Shown: positions 1 to 10,967, numbered from the stretch's first letter. The stretch is DNA of 64,000 bases from Streptomyces sp. GKU 895 (GCA_002027195.1 MWJO01000001.1:124001-188000), one strand, 5' to 3'. Notes: generated by a model not told the origin, from the letters alone. Program-made: numbers and translations.

Positions 1-89
1 GCCTGTGCTTGGGTCGCTGCCGTCAGGGAGAGGGCGGCCGTCGTCGGCAGGATCGCCGCGACAGTGCAGATGGCGAGACGATGACGCAT
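1..89 (-). CDS. Secreted protein, N-terminal signal peptide only (cut by window edge)
   Basis: Only the first 29 codons are inside the window. The reading begins with ATG behind a strong AAGGAGAA ribosome site. It encodes a basic start (MRHR), a hydrophobic stretch rich in Ala, Leu and Thr, and an Ala-rich region (residues ~24-28) fitting a Sec signal peptide. The mature protein lies beyond position 1, so function cannot be assigned. Confidence 0.6.
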   Translation of the reverse strand, partial: MRHRLAICTVAAILPTTAALSLTAATQAQ

Positions 90-289
90 GGCTTCTCCTT
101 GCTTGTCGGCACGCGTCGGGAACGGCTGCGCGCGCAGCGCGCAGGCACGGGATGCCGATGAGCCGTCCAACGGATGCGCTGATGGGGGCCGTCTTCCAGG
201 CTCCGGTTTCAGTGGGCAGCGAACAAGGGCAAGGTCTGCCCACCACGTGTGGGCACAGCTACCCACGGCAGCCGTTCACGGCGGCCTGG

Positions 290-544
290 TCACTGGCTGG
301 TGAACCCGTGTTCGATGGAGAACAGACCAGTAGGGTCGCTGCTGTTTACTGGGTCCCCGCCGGCGTAGAGGTAGGGATTCGGTTCCTGGCCAAAGGGGTC
401 GGACTGGGTGAAGCGGCCGAGTTGGGGGCGCACGCCGCTGGCAGCGTCATCAATGGGAGGGTGGTTCGGCGAGCGGATTTCGTTTGGATCAGCGGGCGGT
501 CGTACGAGCCCTCGTTCGGTTGCCCGAAGGCGGCTGTAGGTCAT
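290..544 (-). pseudogene. Rhs/YD-repeat protein, C-terminal core fragment
   Basis: The 84-codon frame contains the closing signature of actinobacterial Rhs cores: GRFTQSDP, then NPYLYAGGDPVN, then DPTG, followed by about 13 residues and a stop. In intact Rhs proteins this segment ends the shell that encloses a variable toxin. The large upstream part with repeated YD motifs is absent here, and residues before the signature do not look like an Rhs core, so this is a relic. A second Rhs relic sits on the other strand near 3.0-3.5 kb. Family signature is seen directly; the relic status is inferred from length. Confidence 0.6.
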
Positions 545-595
545 GACCAGTCGCTGTGTTGGCTGTACTTCGCTGCTGTACCGCTATGGGCGAGG

Positions 596-1039
596 TCACT
601 CCGAGTGCTGTGCTTGGGATGGCCACTGCCCTTCGGTGAACTGCAGGCCCCAGTAGTAGGGGTTCACTTCCGACAAGGTGCGCGCCGTCCAACGGGTCGG
701 GTTGCCTTCCTGCGGGACGGCGACTTCGACGGACGGCCCCCAGAGCGCGAGCCGTTCCTGGCAGACGCCACAGGGCGGCAAGATCAGAATCCTGTCGCGC
801 TCCACGTCACGGCACACGCAGACGGACGCGGTGATGGTTCGGTCTTGGGTGTAGGCCTGGATGAACGCTCCGGTCTCCTGGCAGAGTGCAACCGGGCCGT
901 TCATGTTGTCGAGGCCAAGGCTGGTCAGGATGCCACCGTCAGCGAGCCGCACAGCGGCTGCCCCGCCAGGTTCGCCCGCAGGCCAGCGTCGCTCCATAAG
1001 TTCCACGGCCGCGTCTACAAGCGCCTGGTCGAGTTTCAT
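596..1039 (-). CDS. Cytidine deaminase-like zinc enzyme
   Basis: A 147-residue protein with the two zinc-site motifs of the cytidine deaminase fold: ALCQETGA (Cys in place of the usual His, plus the catalytic Glu) near residues 51-58 and PPCGVCQERL (PCxxC) near residues 88-97. Length fits free-standing cytidine/blasticidin-type deaminases. The likely reaction is hydrolytic deamination of a cytosine nucleoside; the exact substrate is not evident. The start at ATG 1039 has no clear ribosome site and may be leaderless. It lies just upstream of an Rhs C-terminal relic on the same strand. Deaminases occur as Rhs toxins, but this one precedes the Rhs piece and has its own start, so a housekeeping enzyme is the simpler reading. 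Confidence 0.65.
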   Translation of the reverse strand: MKLDQALVDAAVELMERRWPAGEPGGAAAVRLADGGILTSLGLDNMNGPVALCQETGAFIQAYTQDRTITASVCVCRDVERDRILILPPCGVCQERLALWGPSVEVAVPQEGNPTRWTARTLSEVNPYYWGLQFTEGQWPSQAQHSE

Positions 1040-1458
1040 GCACCGGATTTTGGCACGAGCTGTGAATGCGGCACGGGCTGGGAAGGAGATCGAGGATTGG
1101 CACTACCGCAGCACAGGGGACCCCCTGTTCCCGTCGCCGACACATGGATTTGTGGAACCTGTGCTGCCTGCCCCCAAGACGGAGGCGCCACCGTGGTGCC
1201 CCACGTCCCGACGCCATCGCACCGCTCGTGCGTAAAGTGCGCGCCGCATCCGCGTGGTCATAGTGCCGCTATCCGCGCTGGTCACTCCTCAGGGATGCTT
1301 CTGTGGGCGCTTTGAGCGGTCCGGTCATAGCCTGGCTGGTGCTCGGGGCTTTCGCGGAGGTCCGTCAAGCCCCGAACCATCTGGTCAGGTGCCATCACAT
1401 CCCGACCCAGCCATGCCCTGTTCCCGGCCCACTCGGCTGGACGAAGCGACGGCGCTTG
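1040..1458. other. Intergenic stretch without a supported gene
   Basis: Open frames exist on both strands but show no recognisable family, no convincing ribosome site and no consistent third-position bias. It separates the deaminase from the amidohydrolase fragment. Confidence 0.4.
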
Positions 1459-1841
1459 GGCGGCAACATGGCTGCGCCGGGCACGCCTGGCGCCTTCGGG
1501 ATCTGCGCGACGCGGGCGCAACGGTCGCCCTGGGCTCGGACTGGCTCATCGCCCACTACGACGCCCGGACGGTCCTGGCCGCGGCGCACGCACCAAGAGG
1601 CGGGGCCTCGGTCCGGGCGGGGCTGACCGGCCTCGAAGCCCTCGAAGCCCGCGAAGGCGTCACGACGCGCGCGGCACGGGCGGCAGGGGAGGCCGAGGTG
1701 ACGGGCCGTATCGCCGCTGGCTGCCGCGCAGACCTCACGGCCCGGGGCCTGGACCCGGTCCAGGCCCCGGCGGACGAGCTGGCTCAGGCGCCGGTGCTGC
1801 TGACGGTGACCGGCGGGCACGTGGTGCACCGCACGCAGTGA
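1459..1841 (+). pseudogene. YtcJ-type amidohydrolase, C-terminal fragment
   Basis: The frame reads like the last quarter of a YtcJ/amidohydrolase_3 enzyme: a WRLRDLRDAGATVALGSDW segment (the SDW aspartate belongs to the metal site), then GLTGLEALEA, AARAAGE, GRIAAGCRADLT and a final VLLTVTGGHVVHR. Intact relatives are about 500-550 residues; the N-terminal metal-binding HxH part is missing, so it cannot be active. The stop is intact. It was probably a cytosolic metal-dependent hydrolase before truncation. Confidence 0.6.
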
Positions 1842-2060
1842 GGCGGCAGGGTGCCGTGCTCGTCGCTTCCCAGGGCTCATCGGCGTCGTCGGATCGGTCT
1901 CCAACACCCCGTGCTCACCGCCTGCTCCTCTTATGGGTGCTGGGCGGCGCGGTCGTCGATCGATCTCGTGGTAGCTTCACGGCGGAGGCGCACTGGTGCC
2001 AGCCCCGGACGAGACGTGCGCCGTACCCGGCCTGCTAAGACGACGCACTCAGGAGGCGTC

Positions 2061-2939
2061 ATGGCAGCAGGCACATCCGTCATTGACTTCGACAACCCGG
2101 TCCTGCGGCCTCGCGAGTTGAACGTCCGCTGGATTCACGGCTCACCGTCGTCCAAGCACAACACCGATCCGGACATCCAGGTCTACGCGTACGACGAGCA
2201 CACGGTCATCCTGCGGCAGAACATGGCGATCGACTACGAAGCGCCGTTCCTTTTCCTGCTGTTCGGCAACGCGCGGGCTGTGCTGATCGACACCGGCGCC
2301 ACCGCCTCCAGCGAGTTCTTCCCGCTGCGCCAAGTGGTTGACGAACTCATCGAGGGCTGGCTCGATCGCCACCCCCGACAGGTCTACCACCTACTGGTGC
2401 TGCACACTCACGCCCACGGCGACCACATCGCGGGCGACAGCCAGTTCGCCGGTCGCCCCGACACCACTGTGGTCGACGCGGACCTCGCCACGGCCTGGAA
2501 GTACTTCGGATTCGACGAGGACCCCACCGCCGTGGCCCGGATCGATCTGGGAGGCCGCACGCTGGAGTGCCTGGCGACTCCCGGACACCACGAGGCAGCG
2601 GTCACGTACTACGACCCGTGGACCGGGATCCTGCTCACCGGCGACACCGTCTACCCCGGCCGGCTCTACGTCCAGGACTGGTCCGCCTTCACCCGGACCA
2701 TCGACCGCCTGATCGAATTCTCCGAGCGCAGACCCGTCACCCACGTCCTGGGCTGCCACATCGAAATGACCACCGAAGCGGGCGTGGACTACCCAGTCCG
2801 CACCACCTATCAGCCCCACGAACCCCCGCTGCAGATGACCACCGGCCACCTGCGCGAAATCCGCGCCGCACTCAACGAGATCGGCGACCAACCCCGGCGG
2901 CTCGCCTACCCGCTCTTCATCATCTGCCCAGATGACTGA
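2061..2939 (+). CDS. Metallo-beta-lactamase-fold hydrolase
   Basis: A 292-residue protein starting at ATG directly after a strong AGGAGG site. The metal motif HTHAHGDH spans residues 115-122 (H117, H119, D121, H122). Later come TPGHH, the bridging aspartate in LTGDTVYPG, and LGCHIE supplying a last histidine. The full zinc-site set of the superfamily is therefore present. No signal peptide is visible, so it is likely cytosolic. The superfamily covers glyoxalase II, lactonases and others; the substrate cannot be told. It stands between an amidohydrolase relic and an Rhs relic, with no operon partner. Confidence 0.8.
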   Translation: MAAGTSVIDFDNPVLRPRELNVRWIHGSPSSKHNTDPDIQVYAYDEHTVILRQNMAIDYEAPFLFLLFGNARAVLIDTGATASSEFFPLRQVVDELIEGWLDRHPRQVYHLLVLHTHAHGDHIAGDSQFAGRPDTTVVDADLATAWKYFGFDEDPTAVARIDLGGRTLECLATPGHHEAAVTYYDPWTGILLTGDTVYPGRLYVQDWSAFTRTIDRLIEFSERRPVTHVLGCHIEMTTEAGVDYPVRTTYQPHEPPLQMTTGHLREIRAALNEIGDQPRRLAYPLFIICPDD

Positions 2940-2978
2940 GCCACACTCAGGAGCACCGCCCGCCCGGCGTTCTCGCCC

Positions 2979-3530
2979 TTGGACAAGCCTGGCTGCTTTC
3001 TGCTTCGACAAGGCCGATCTCGCCTCACCTCCCAGGACGGCACCGCCTCCACCTGCCCGGGCAGCGCGGTCTTCACCTACAACGACGACGGCCAACTGAT
3101 CGCCCAGACCGGCTGCCCCACGCCGTGGACATACGACAAACTCGGCAACGAGGAGACCGACGGGAGCGTCGCGGCTTCCGCGCGCACGAACGAGACCTGG
3201 ACGGAGTACGGCCAGCTCTCCGGCGTCTCCGTCGGTGCCACGGCCTACGAGCTGGTCCACGCGGACACCGACAACTCCGAACGCACCAAGCTCGCTTGGA
3301 CGTAATGCCGCCACGCCGCCCTCGGCCTGGCGTTCACGACCGCCAACGGTGTCAACACCGGATTCTTCCGCGAACCGGCGGGCACGCTGCATTCCATGAC
3401 GACTGGGGGAGGACCTACTACTACCTCGCCGACGCCATCGGCGACGCGCTGGGCCAGGTCGACGATGTGGGCAAGTGCACGGCGCTGTCATTGGACTGCG
3501 ACTGGCAGCGGCTGCCGGAACCGAAGCTGC
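2979..3530 (+). pseudogene. Rhs/YD-repeat protein, frameshifted core fragment
   Basis: The first frame (to 3305) holds YD-repeat sequence (FTYNDDGQLIAQT, TYDKLGNE, ELVHADTDNSERTKLAWT). An in-frame TAA at 3303-3305 interrupts it. The Rhs match then continues in the same frame with HAALGLAFTTANGVNTGF, REPAGTLHSMTTGG, and after a shift near 3405-3415 in another frame with YYYLADAIGDALGQVDDVGK. The order matches the region just before the Rhs C-terminal signature, which is missing here. One stop, one shift and loss of both ends make this a dead gene. Confidence 0.65.
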
Positions 3531-3632
3531 CCTGTAACCAAGCCACATGAACGGGTCGAGGAGCCGCAAGGGTCCCCGACGCGGAGGTGCACATGAGGTG
3601 CTCCGACTTCAGCGGAAGAAAGGGCACGGCAG

Positions 3633-3773
3633 TTGAGAAATCTTGTCCGTGCGGAGATGACCGAATCAGGAATAATCGTTCCGTCACTCGATGCATCGGC
3701 GGAATTGGTCATCGGAGCTTTCGTTATAGCGCTGGCCGTTATTTTCTCGTATTACTTCACACGGAGAAGATGA
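3633..3773 (+). CDS. Small single-pass membrane protein, AT-rich, unknown
   Basis: A 46-codon frame from TTG 3633 (AGGG eight bases upstream), or 38 codons from ATG 3657. It encodes a short polar N-terminus, one clear membrane helix (LVIGAFVIALAVIFSYYF) and a basic end (TRRR), the usual N-out/C-in charge pattern. Base composition is clearly lower in GC than the flanks (codons such as AAT, TCA, ATA, GTT), suggesting foreign origin. No family is recognised; small toxins and phage holin-like peptides share this layout, but nothing proves that. Confidence 0.4.
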   Translation: MRNLVRAEMTESGIIVPSLDASAELVIGAFVIALAVIFSYYFTRRR

Positions 3774-3810
3774 CACGCCAGTTGTAACTGATCGGCGATC
3801 CGCGCGTCCC

Positions 3811-3885
3811 GCCGAGAAGTGGCCCCGCAGAGAGATCGTCGACGGCATCAGCTACCTCGTCGACAACGGGGTAAAGCGGCGCAGC
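3811..3885 (+). mobile_element. IS5-family transposase N-terminal scrap
   Basis: About 25 codons read EKWPRREIVDGISYLVDNGVK, which resembles the conserved start of IS5-group (DUF4096) transposases, where WRxLP normally follows. Here the frame runs into unrelated sequence at once. No terminal repeats were found. Confidence 0.4.
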
Positions 3886-4035
3886 CGCGCTCGCTGTACG
3901 GCGGCGGCCGTCACACACCCGCTCCGCGGCCCGCTCCGTGTCCGCGGGCGCCACGCGAGCGTAGAGCCCGCGGCTGCCGATCCTACGAATGACCGGCATG
4001 GAGCCGCGCTGGAACGGTAGGACAGGTACTGAGGG

Positions 4036-5025
4036 TTACAGCCAGCCGTTGCGGCGGAAGGCCCGGTACAGCAGTCCCGCGCCGAGGGCCATCACGGCGA
4101 GCGCGCACGGGTAGCCATAGCGCCAGTCCAGTTCGGGCATGTGGGCGAAGTTCATGCCGTAGATCCCGGCGATCATGGTGGGGATGGCGAAGATGGCCGC
4201 CCAGGCGCTGATGCGGCGCATGTCGTCGTTCTGCCATGTGCCCACCTTCGCCAGGTGGGCGTCGAGGACGGAGGCGAGCAGGTCGTCCAAGGCGCGGACT
4301 TCGGTGTCGGTGCGGGTGAGATGGTCGGCGACGTCACGGAAGTACGGCACGACCTGCCGCGGCCAGTCATCGCGCGCCGTGGTGAAGGGCTGCATGACGG
4401 GGACGAGCGGCTGGACGGCGTCGCGGAACTCCACCACCTCGCGCTTGAGCGAGTAGATCTGCTCGGTCAGGTCCTCGCGGGCGGGGGAGAACACGCACCG
4501 CTCCAGCTCGGTCAGGTCCGTCCGCACCTGGGCGGCGGCCTCGGCGTAGGCGTCGACGATCACATCACTCACCGCATGCAGGATGCTGACCGGCCCGAAC
4601 TGTGCCATGTCCGGTTGCTCCGCGAGCCGGCGCTGTGCCTCCACGGTGGGATCGTTCGCCCCGTGCCGTACGGTCAGGGCGAACGACGGGCCGAGAAAGA
4701 CCATCACTTCGCCGGTTTCCACATCCGCGCTCTGCTCGACGAACCACAGCGTCTTCACCGCGACCGCCAGCACGTCACCGTAACGCTCCTGCTTCGGCCG
4801 CTGATGGGCCTGGACCGCGTCCTCGATGGCCAGGGGATGCAGCTTCAGATAGGCGCCCAGCCGGTGCAGCTCCTCCTGGCCTGGTCCGTCCACGCGGATC
4901 CAGGCGAACTCCTGCGGCTTCAGCACAGCCAGACGGTTCAGGACCGCCTCACATCCCCTGTCTGCCTGTCGGCAGTCGATCTGCTCGCACTCGCCCGTCG
5001 GCTCCTGGTAGATCACACACTCCAT
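4036..5025 (-). CDS. corA: CorA-family magnesium/cobalt transporter
   Basis: A 329-residue protein with the CorA plan: a long soluble N-terminal domain, a helical stalk rich in charged residues (~170-260), and two C-terminal membrane helices. The signature YGMNFAHMPEL, with the GMN selectivity motif, lies between the helices at about residues 293-303. CorA forms a pentameric channel for Mg2+ and sometimes Co2+ or Ni2+ in the cytoplasmic membrane. The start ATG 5025 lacks a strong ribosome site. No partner genes; neighbours are relics on one side and a small membrane ORF on the other. Confidence 0.9.
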   Translation of the reverse strand: MECVIYQEPTGECEQIDCRQADRGCEAVLNRLAVLKPQEFAWIRVDGPGQEELHRLGAYLKLHPLAIEDAVQAHQRPKQERYGDVLAVAVKTLWFVEQSADVETGEVMVFLGPSFALTVRHGANDPTVEAQRRLAEQPDMAQFGPVSILHAVSDVIVDAYAEAAAQVRTDLTELERCVFSPAREDLTEQIYSLKREVVEFRDAVQPLVPVMQPFTTARDDWPRQVVPYFRDVADHLTRTDTEVRALDDLLASVLDAHLAKVGTWQNDDMRRISAWAAIFAIPTMIAGIYGMNFAHMPELDWRYGYPCALAVMALGAGLLYRAFRRNGWL

Positions 5026-5193
5026 GCTCTGTCAGATGCTTCCGCCGCCGCTTTCTATGCCTCCCGCGAGTGCAAAGGCCGACTGCCGTGGGTCATCCGC
5101 GCTGGCCGTCACCAGACCTTCACATGGGTCGGCTGCTGGGCAGCAACCCGGTGGAAACCCGGCTCGATGTCGCCGGCCGAAGGGACTTTCGCT

Positions 5194-5580
5194 GTGATTG
5201 CCGTCGCTGTGTTGCTGCTGCCTGGGCTGGGCCTGCTGCTGTACGCAATGGACCGCGTCGAGGACTGGATGGCGGGCAGGCCACGGGCGGCGCATCGTGC
5301 CCGGGGCCGTCATCTGCGTCTGGTCCACAGCACGAGCCGCCACGTCATCGGTCTAATCGGCCTCGACACCTCGACGCGGCCTGATCGCGTCGTATCGCAG
5401 CCGCCCATGGGGCTACCCGCCGCGTGCGGGGTTCGGCAGCAGCCCCGCGCTGAGCTCTCCGAGTCCAGGCTCGGAGAGCTCAGCTCTCTCCAGTCAGTGA
5501 CTGTGGCGTTCCCGCAGCCCAGGCAGATCGACAAGGCAGGCGGGCATGCGTCTCTGCTCCGCCGACGGCACTTCGGGTGA
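5194..5580 (+). CDS. Small membrane protein, probably altered C-terminus
   Basis: From GTG 5194 (GAAGGGA nine bases before) the frame encodes MIAVAVLLLPGLGLLLYAMDRVEDWM, one membrane helix followed by an amphipathic segment and a basic stretch (RAAHRARGRHLRLVH). This pattern is common in short Streptomyces membrane proteins of unknown role. An upstream ATG at 5167 is possible. After about residue 50 the frame loses family character and runs through a perfect hairpin at 5449-5484, so the natural C-terminus may have been lost. Confidence 0.4.
   Translation: MIAVAVLLLPGLGLLLYAMDRVEDWMAGRPRAAHRARGRHLRLVHSTSRHVIGLIGLDTSTRPDRVVSQPPMGLPAACGVRQQPRAELSESRLGELSSLQSVTVAFPQPRQIDKAGGHASLLRRRHFG
5449..5484. 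terminator. Perfect 15-bp hairpin
   Basis: GCTGAGCTCTCCGAG at 5449-5463 pairs with 5470-5484 across a six-base loop. It is strong enough to end transcription, yet it lies inside the frame annotated 5194-5580, hinting that this frame's 3' part is not original. Confidence 0.5.
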
Positions 5581-5689
5581 TACGCATGGCCTCCCGCCCG
5601 CTCCCGGGCCGAGAACCCGGGACTGGTACCTGCATCGACGGCCTCGTGCAGGAGGTCGAGCAGCTGCGGGCGGGGTAGCGCTCTGAACG

Positions 5690-5890
5690 GCCTCCACGGC
5701 CCCGATGGTCCGGCGCTCGCGTCGGCCAACGTGGTCGGCATCCTCACGGGCATCTCGGTGAACCCGGCGGGCAGCCGGGTACGGCCGTCTTCGGTGCCCG
5801 GCTACGCTGTCGGGCTGGTCCTGGTCGCGCCCCTGGCCTGCGACGCGCTCGCCGCGACAGTGCACCGCATGCCTCACTCCACTGCCGCAG
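5690..5890 (+). pseudogene. Possible aquaporin/MIP family remnant
   Basis: A segment reading NVVGILTGISVNPAGS followed by a hydrophobic VGLVLVAPLACDALAA resembles the second NPA half of MIP channels. The usual NPAR is NPAG, no first half is present and an upstream in-frame stop lies near 5677. The call is weak and rests on the NPA motif and hydrophobic pattern alone. Confidence 0.25.
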
Positions 5891-6076
5891 AGGGAAGGAC
5901 CTTCCGCAACCAGCCAGGGGCTTGCCCCTGTTGGTGCCGCTGATGGCGGCGGCGTTCGGCGTGCTGTCGTAGCTGCGCTCCCGGTACGGCGACGGCGCCG
6001 AACTCCCGGTGGTTGAAGGAGATCGCCTGAGGGGCGGGATGCCCCCCCGGGGCCCGCCGCCTGCCTAAGGGGAGGA

Positions 6077-6101
6077 ACCCCAGCCGACGTTCGGCTGGGG
6101 T
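6077..6101 (-). terminator. Terminator of the GH62 gene
   Basis: ACCCCAGCCGA at 6077-6087 pairs perfectly (11 bp) with 6091-6101 over a three-base loop, 26 bases past the GH62 stop codon. Confidence 0.7.
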
Positions 6102-6127
6102 CCCCTGGGTTGTGCTTGCCGAGCGGG

Positions 6128-8152
<2,025 letters not shown>

Positions 8153-8160
8153 TCAAGTAC

Positions 8161-8195
8161 AGGGCGGTACGGCCCGTTCGGTGCCGTACCGCCCT
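8161..8195 (-). terminator. Terminator of the benzoylformate operon
   Basis: AGGGCGGTACGGC (8161-8173) pairs perfectly over 13 bp with 8183-8195, nine-base loop, just past the MFS stop codon. Confidence 0.75.
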
Positions 8196-8206
8196 TCTGT
8201 GGTGGG

Positions 8207-9490
8207 TCAGACGGCGGGTTCGGCGGCCGGCGCGACCGCGGTTGCCTCCGCCTGTGCCGCGGCGGGCCGGCCGGGCAGGGTGAGCACGGCCAGGAAGCCG
8301 GCGACCGCCACGGCGGCGAAGAAGTAGAAGCCCCAGGGGTGTCCGATGCCTGACGCCACGAGGGCACCGGTGATCGACGGGCCGACGATGGAGCCGATAC
8401 GGCCGATGCCCGAGGCCGAGCCGAGGGCGGTGCTGCGGACCGAGGCCGGATAGAAGTTCGTCACGTACGCGTAGATCAGCACCTGGGCGGAGAAGACGAA
8501 CACGCCGGTGAGGAAGACGACGATGTCGAGGAGCAGGTCGCTGTGCATCCTGATGCTGAGGCAGGCCAGCATGACCACCGATATCGCGAACCAGCCGAGC
8601 GTGGTGGGCTTGATGCCGCGCCGGTCGGCAACGAAGCCGCCCAGCACCAGGCCGACGACCCCGCCGACGTTGAGGATGAGCAGTTGGGTGACCGCCGTGG
8701 GGATGGGATAGCCGGCCTCGTTCATGAGCTTGGGCAGCCAGGTGTTGAGGCCGTAGACCAGGAGCAGGCCCATGAAGGAGGCGACCCAGATGCCGATGCC
8801 GGCGCGGAGGTAGGCCGGCTTGAGGAGTTCGCTGAAGGCGACGCGCTGGGAGGCGGGCGCTTCCTTGGTACGGACGAACGCCTCCGACTCCGGCAGGCGG
8901 AACCACTGGATGACCGCGATGACAAGTCCGGCGATGCCGAGGACGTAGAAGAGGACCTGCCAGTTGTCGGTGACCTGCAGGGCCAGCAGGGACGTGATCA
9001 CGGCACCGGTGTGGTAGCCGGTCATGGTCAGGGTGCTGGCGCGAGCCCGGCGTGCGGCGGGCATGCGCTCGGCCATCATGGTCAGCGACGCCGGCATGCA
9101 GGCGCCGAGACCGATACCGGCGACGAGCCTGAGCGCCGCGAACATTCCGACGGACGTGGCCAGAGGCAACAGGAGGGTGAAGACGGAGAACTCCACCACC
9201 GAGCCGATGACCAGCAGGCGTCGTCCGAAGCGGTCGGCGAGCGGGCCGACCAGGATGGCGCCGATGGCGACGCCTACGAGGGAGAGTGTGGCGACCGTGG
9301 TGGCGTCCGCGGCTGTCATGCCCAGGTGATGGGTCTTGAGCAGGGTGGGGATGATGGCGCCGAGGACGACGAGGTCGTACCCCTCGAGCATGACGGTGAT
9401 CCAGCACAGGACCACGGTCCAGACGTTGCGGTCGGACGAGCCTGTTCTTGAGGGGGAGTCGGTGGTGTCCGGTGAGGCGATGGGTGTCAT
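8207..9490 (-). CDS. MFS aromatic-acid:proton symporter (AAHS type)
   Basis: A 427-residue, 12-helix major facilitator. The N-terminal half has the AAHS hallmark EGYDLVVLGAIIPTLL in helix 1 and the MFS loop signature GPLADRFGRR between helices 2 and 3; a second copy (GGFVADRRG) follows helix 8. Relatives BenK, PcaK and VanK import benzoate, 4-hydroxybenzoate or vanillate with protons. Its place last in the operon with benzoylformate decarboxylase and benzaldehyde dehydrogenase suggests uptake of benzoylformate, mandelate or benzoate. Start ATG 9490 follows AAGGG. The gap to the upstream gene is 58 bases. Confidence 0.85.
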   Translation of the reverse strand: MTPIASPDTTDSPSRTGSSDRNVWTVVLCWITVMLEGYDLVVLGAIIPTLLKTHHLGMTAADATTVATLSLVGVAIGAILVGPLADRFGRRLLVIGSVVEFSVFTLLLPLATSVGMFAALRLVAGIGLGACMPASLTMMAERMPAARRARASTLTMTGYHTGAVITSLLALQVTDNWQVLFYVLGIAGLVIAVIQWFRLPESEAFVRTKEAPASQRVAFSELLKPAYLRAGIGIWVASFMGLLLVYGLNTWLPKLMNEAGYPIPTAVTQLLILNVGGVVGLVLGGFVADRRGIKPTTLGWFAISVVMLACLSIRMHSDLLLDIVVFLTGVFVFSAQVLIYAYVTNFYPASVRSTALGSASGIGRIGSIVGPSITGALVASGIGHPWGFYFFAAVAVAGFLAVLTLPGRPAAAQAEATAVAPAAEPAV

Positions 9491-9548
9491 GGCTGCGTTC
9501 CCTTTGTAGCGGCTACGGGGGAGGGGATGGGGGACGGGGGAGCGGGGA

Positions 9549-10967
9549 TCAGAACGGGTAGTCGGCGATGTCCGGGCGGACGGTGACCCACTGGACCTCG
9601 GTGAAGGCCTCGACGTTGGCGGCGGCTCCACCGAAGCGGGACCCCGTGCCGGAGGCCTTGACTCCGCCGAACGGGGCGTTGGGCTCGTCGCTGACGGTCT
9701 GCTCGTTGATGTGGACCTTGCCGGAGTCGATCTGGTCGGCGAGCTTCATCGCCGTACCGACGTCGCCGAGGATGCCGACGGACAGGCCGTACTCGCAGTC
9801 GTTGACGATCCGCGCGGCCTCCTCGAGCGTGGAGAAGCCGATGACGGGTGCCACCGGGCCGAAGATCTCCTCGCGCCATGCCCGCATGTCGGTGGTGACG
9901 CCGGTCAGGACGGTGGCCTGGTAGCCGGCGCCGTCGATCTCGCCGCCCGCGGCCAGCGTCGCGCCCGCCGCGACGCTGTCGGTGACGATGCCGTGCACCC
10001 GCTCCAGCTGCCGCCGGTCGATGATCGGGCCGAGCGCCACGTCCTCGCGGGCGGGGTCCCCGACGGGCAGCGCCCGTGCCTTTGCGGCCAGCGCGGCGCT
10101 GTACTCGTCGAGCAGCGACTCGTGCACGATGTGGCGGCCGGTGGTCATGCAGATCTGCCCTTGATGCAGATACGAGCCGAAAGCACCGGCGGAGGCCGCC
10201 TTGTGCACGTCCGCGCCCGGCAGCACCACGAGCGCGTTGTTCCCGCCGAGTTCGAGGTGGGCGCGCTTGAGCAGACGGCCCGCCTGTTCACCGATCGCGC
10301 GGCCGACCGGGGTGGAGCCGGTGAAGGAGATGACCCGTACCTCGGGGGCTTCGACGACGGCCTGGCCGACCGTGCCGTCGCCCGGCAGCAGGTGCAGCAG
10401 TCCGGAGGGCAGCCCGGCCTCCTCGAAGATCCGGGCGATGACCACGCCACCGCTGACCGCCGTACGCGGATCGGGCTTCAGCAGGACCGCGTTGCCGAGC
10501 GCCAGCGCGGGTGCCACCGAACGCAGGCCGAGCGCGAGCGGGAAGTTGAACGGCGCGATCACGCTTACGACGCCGGCGGGGCGTCGCCGGGCCAGCGACC
10601 AGCGAACCTCCTGGGACGTCAGTACGTCTCCCTGAGGGTGCGTGGGCAGTGCCGCGCACTCGAATGACTCGCCGATCGCCAGCTGCACCTCGAACGCCGC
10701 CTTGGCCCGTACCGAGCCCGCCTCGCGTATCAGCCAGTTCTCGATCTCGGCGGCGTGCTCGGTGAACAGCTCGCCCGCGCGGCGCAGTACGGCCGCCGCT
10801 GCTGGGAGCGCCCAGGCCGCTGCGCCTGGGCCCCGGGGCGGCCGGCGCACGTCCTGGGCTGGCCAGCCGGCGGTGCCGAGGTGCGCGCCGGTCGCCGTTG
10901 GTGACCTGGTGCTCACGGCGTCCCGCGGTCGCATTTCTGCTCCAGAGTCATTGTCCAGGAGTGTCAT
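9549..10967 (-). CDS. Benzaldehyde dehydrogenase-like ALDH
   Basis: A 472-residue NAD(P)-dependent aldehyde dehydrogenase. Visible signatures are IAPFNFPLALG and LLKPDPRTA (cofactor region), FTGSTPVGRAIGEQAG, the catalytic base in HLELGGNNALVV, the nucleophile in HQGQICMTTGRH and EEIFGPVAPV near the end. It would oxidise benzaldehyde, made by the upstream decarboxylase, to benzoate. Start ATG 10967 follows AGGAAGGA. The first ~65 residues match the family poorly (DVRRPPRGPGAAAW where an Ala-rich helix is expected), suggesting small compensating indels. It sits 62 bases after mdlC. Confidence 0.8.
   Translation of the reverse strand: MTLLDNDSGAEMRPRDAVSTRSPTATGAHLGTAGWPAQDVRRPPRGPGAAAWALPAAAAVLRRAGELFTEHAAEIENWLIREAGSVRAKAAFEVQLAIGESFECAALPTHPQGDVLTSQEVRWSLARRRPAGVVSVIAPFNFPLALGLRSVAPALALGNAVLLKPDPRTAVSGGVVIARIFEEAGLPSGLLHLLPGDGTVGQAVVEAPEVRVISFTGSTPVGRAIGEQAGRLLKRAHLELGGNNALVVLPGADVHKAASAGAFGSYLHQGQICMTTGRHIVHESLLDEYSAALAAKARALPVGDPAREDVALGPIIDRRQLERVHGIVTDSVAAGATLAAGGEIDGAGYQATVLTGVTTDMRAWREEIFGPVAPVIGFSTLEEAARIVNDCEYGLSVGILGDVGTAMKLADQIDSGKVHINEQTVSDEPNAPFGGVKASGTGSRFGGAAANVEAFTEVQWVTVRPDIADYPF

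Noticed and set aside
5..1315. Long plus-strand open frame of 436 codons
   Set aside because: It runs antisense through the deaminase gene and Rhs fragment, shows no family features, and its length is explained by the high GC content.
5030..5193. Upstream extension of the small membrane ORF
   Set aside because: The frame is open but its composition and lack of family features suggest noncoding DNA.
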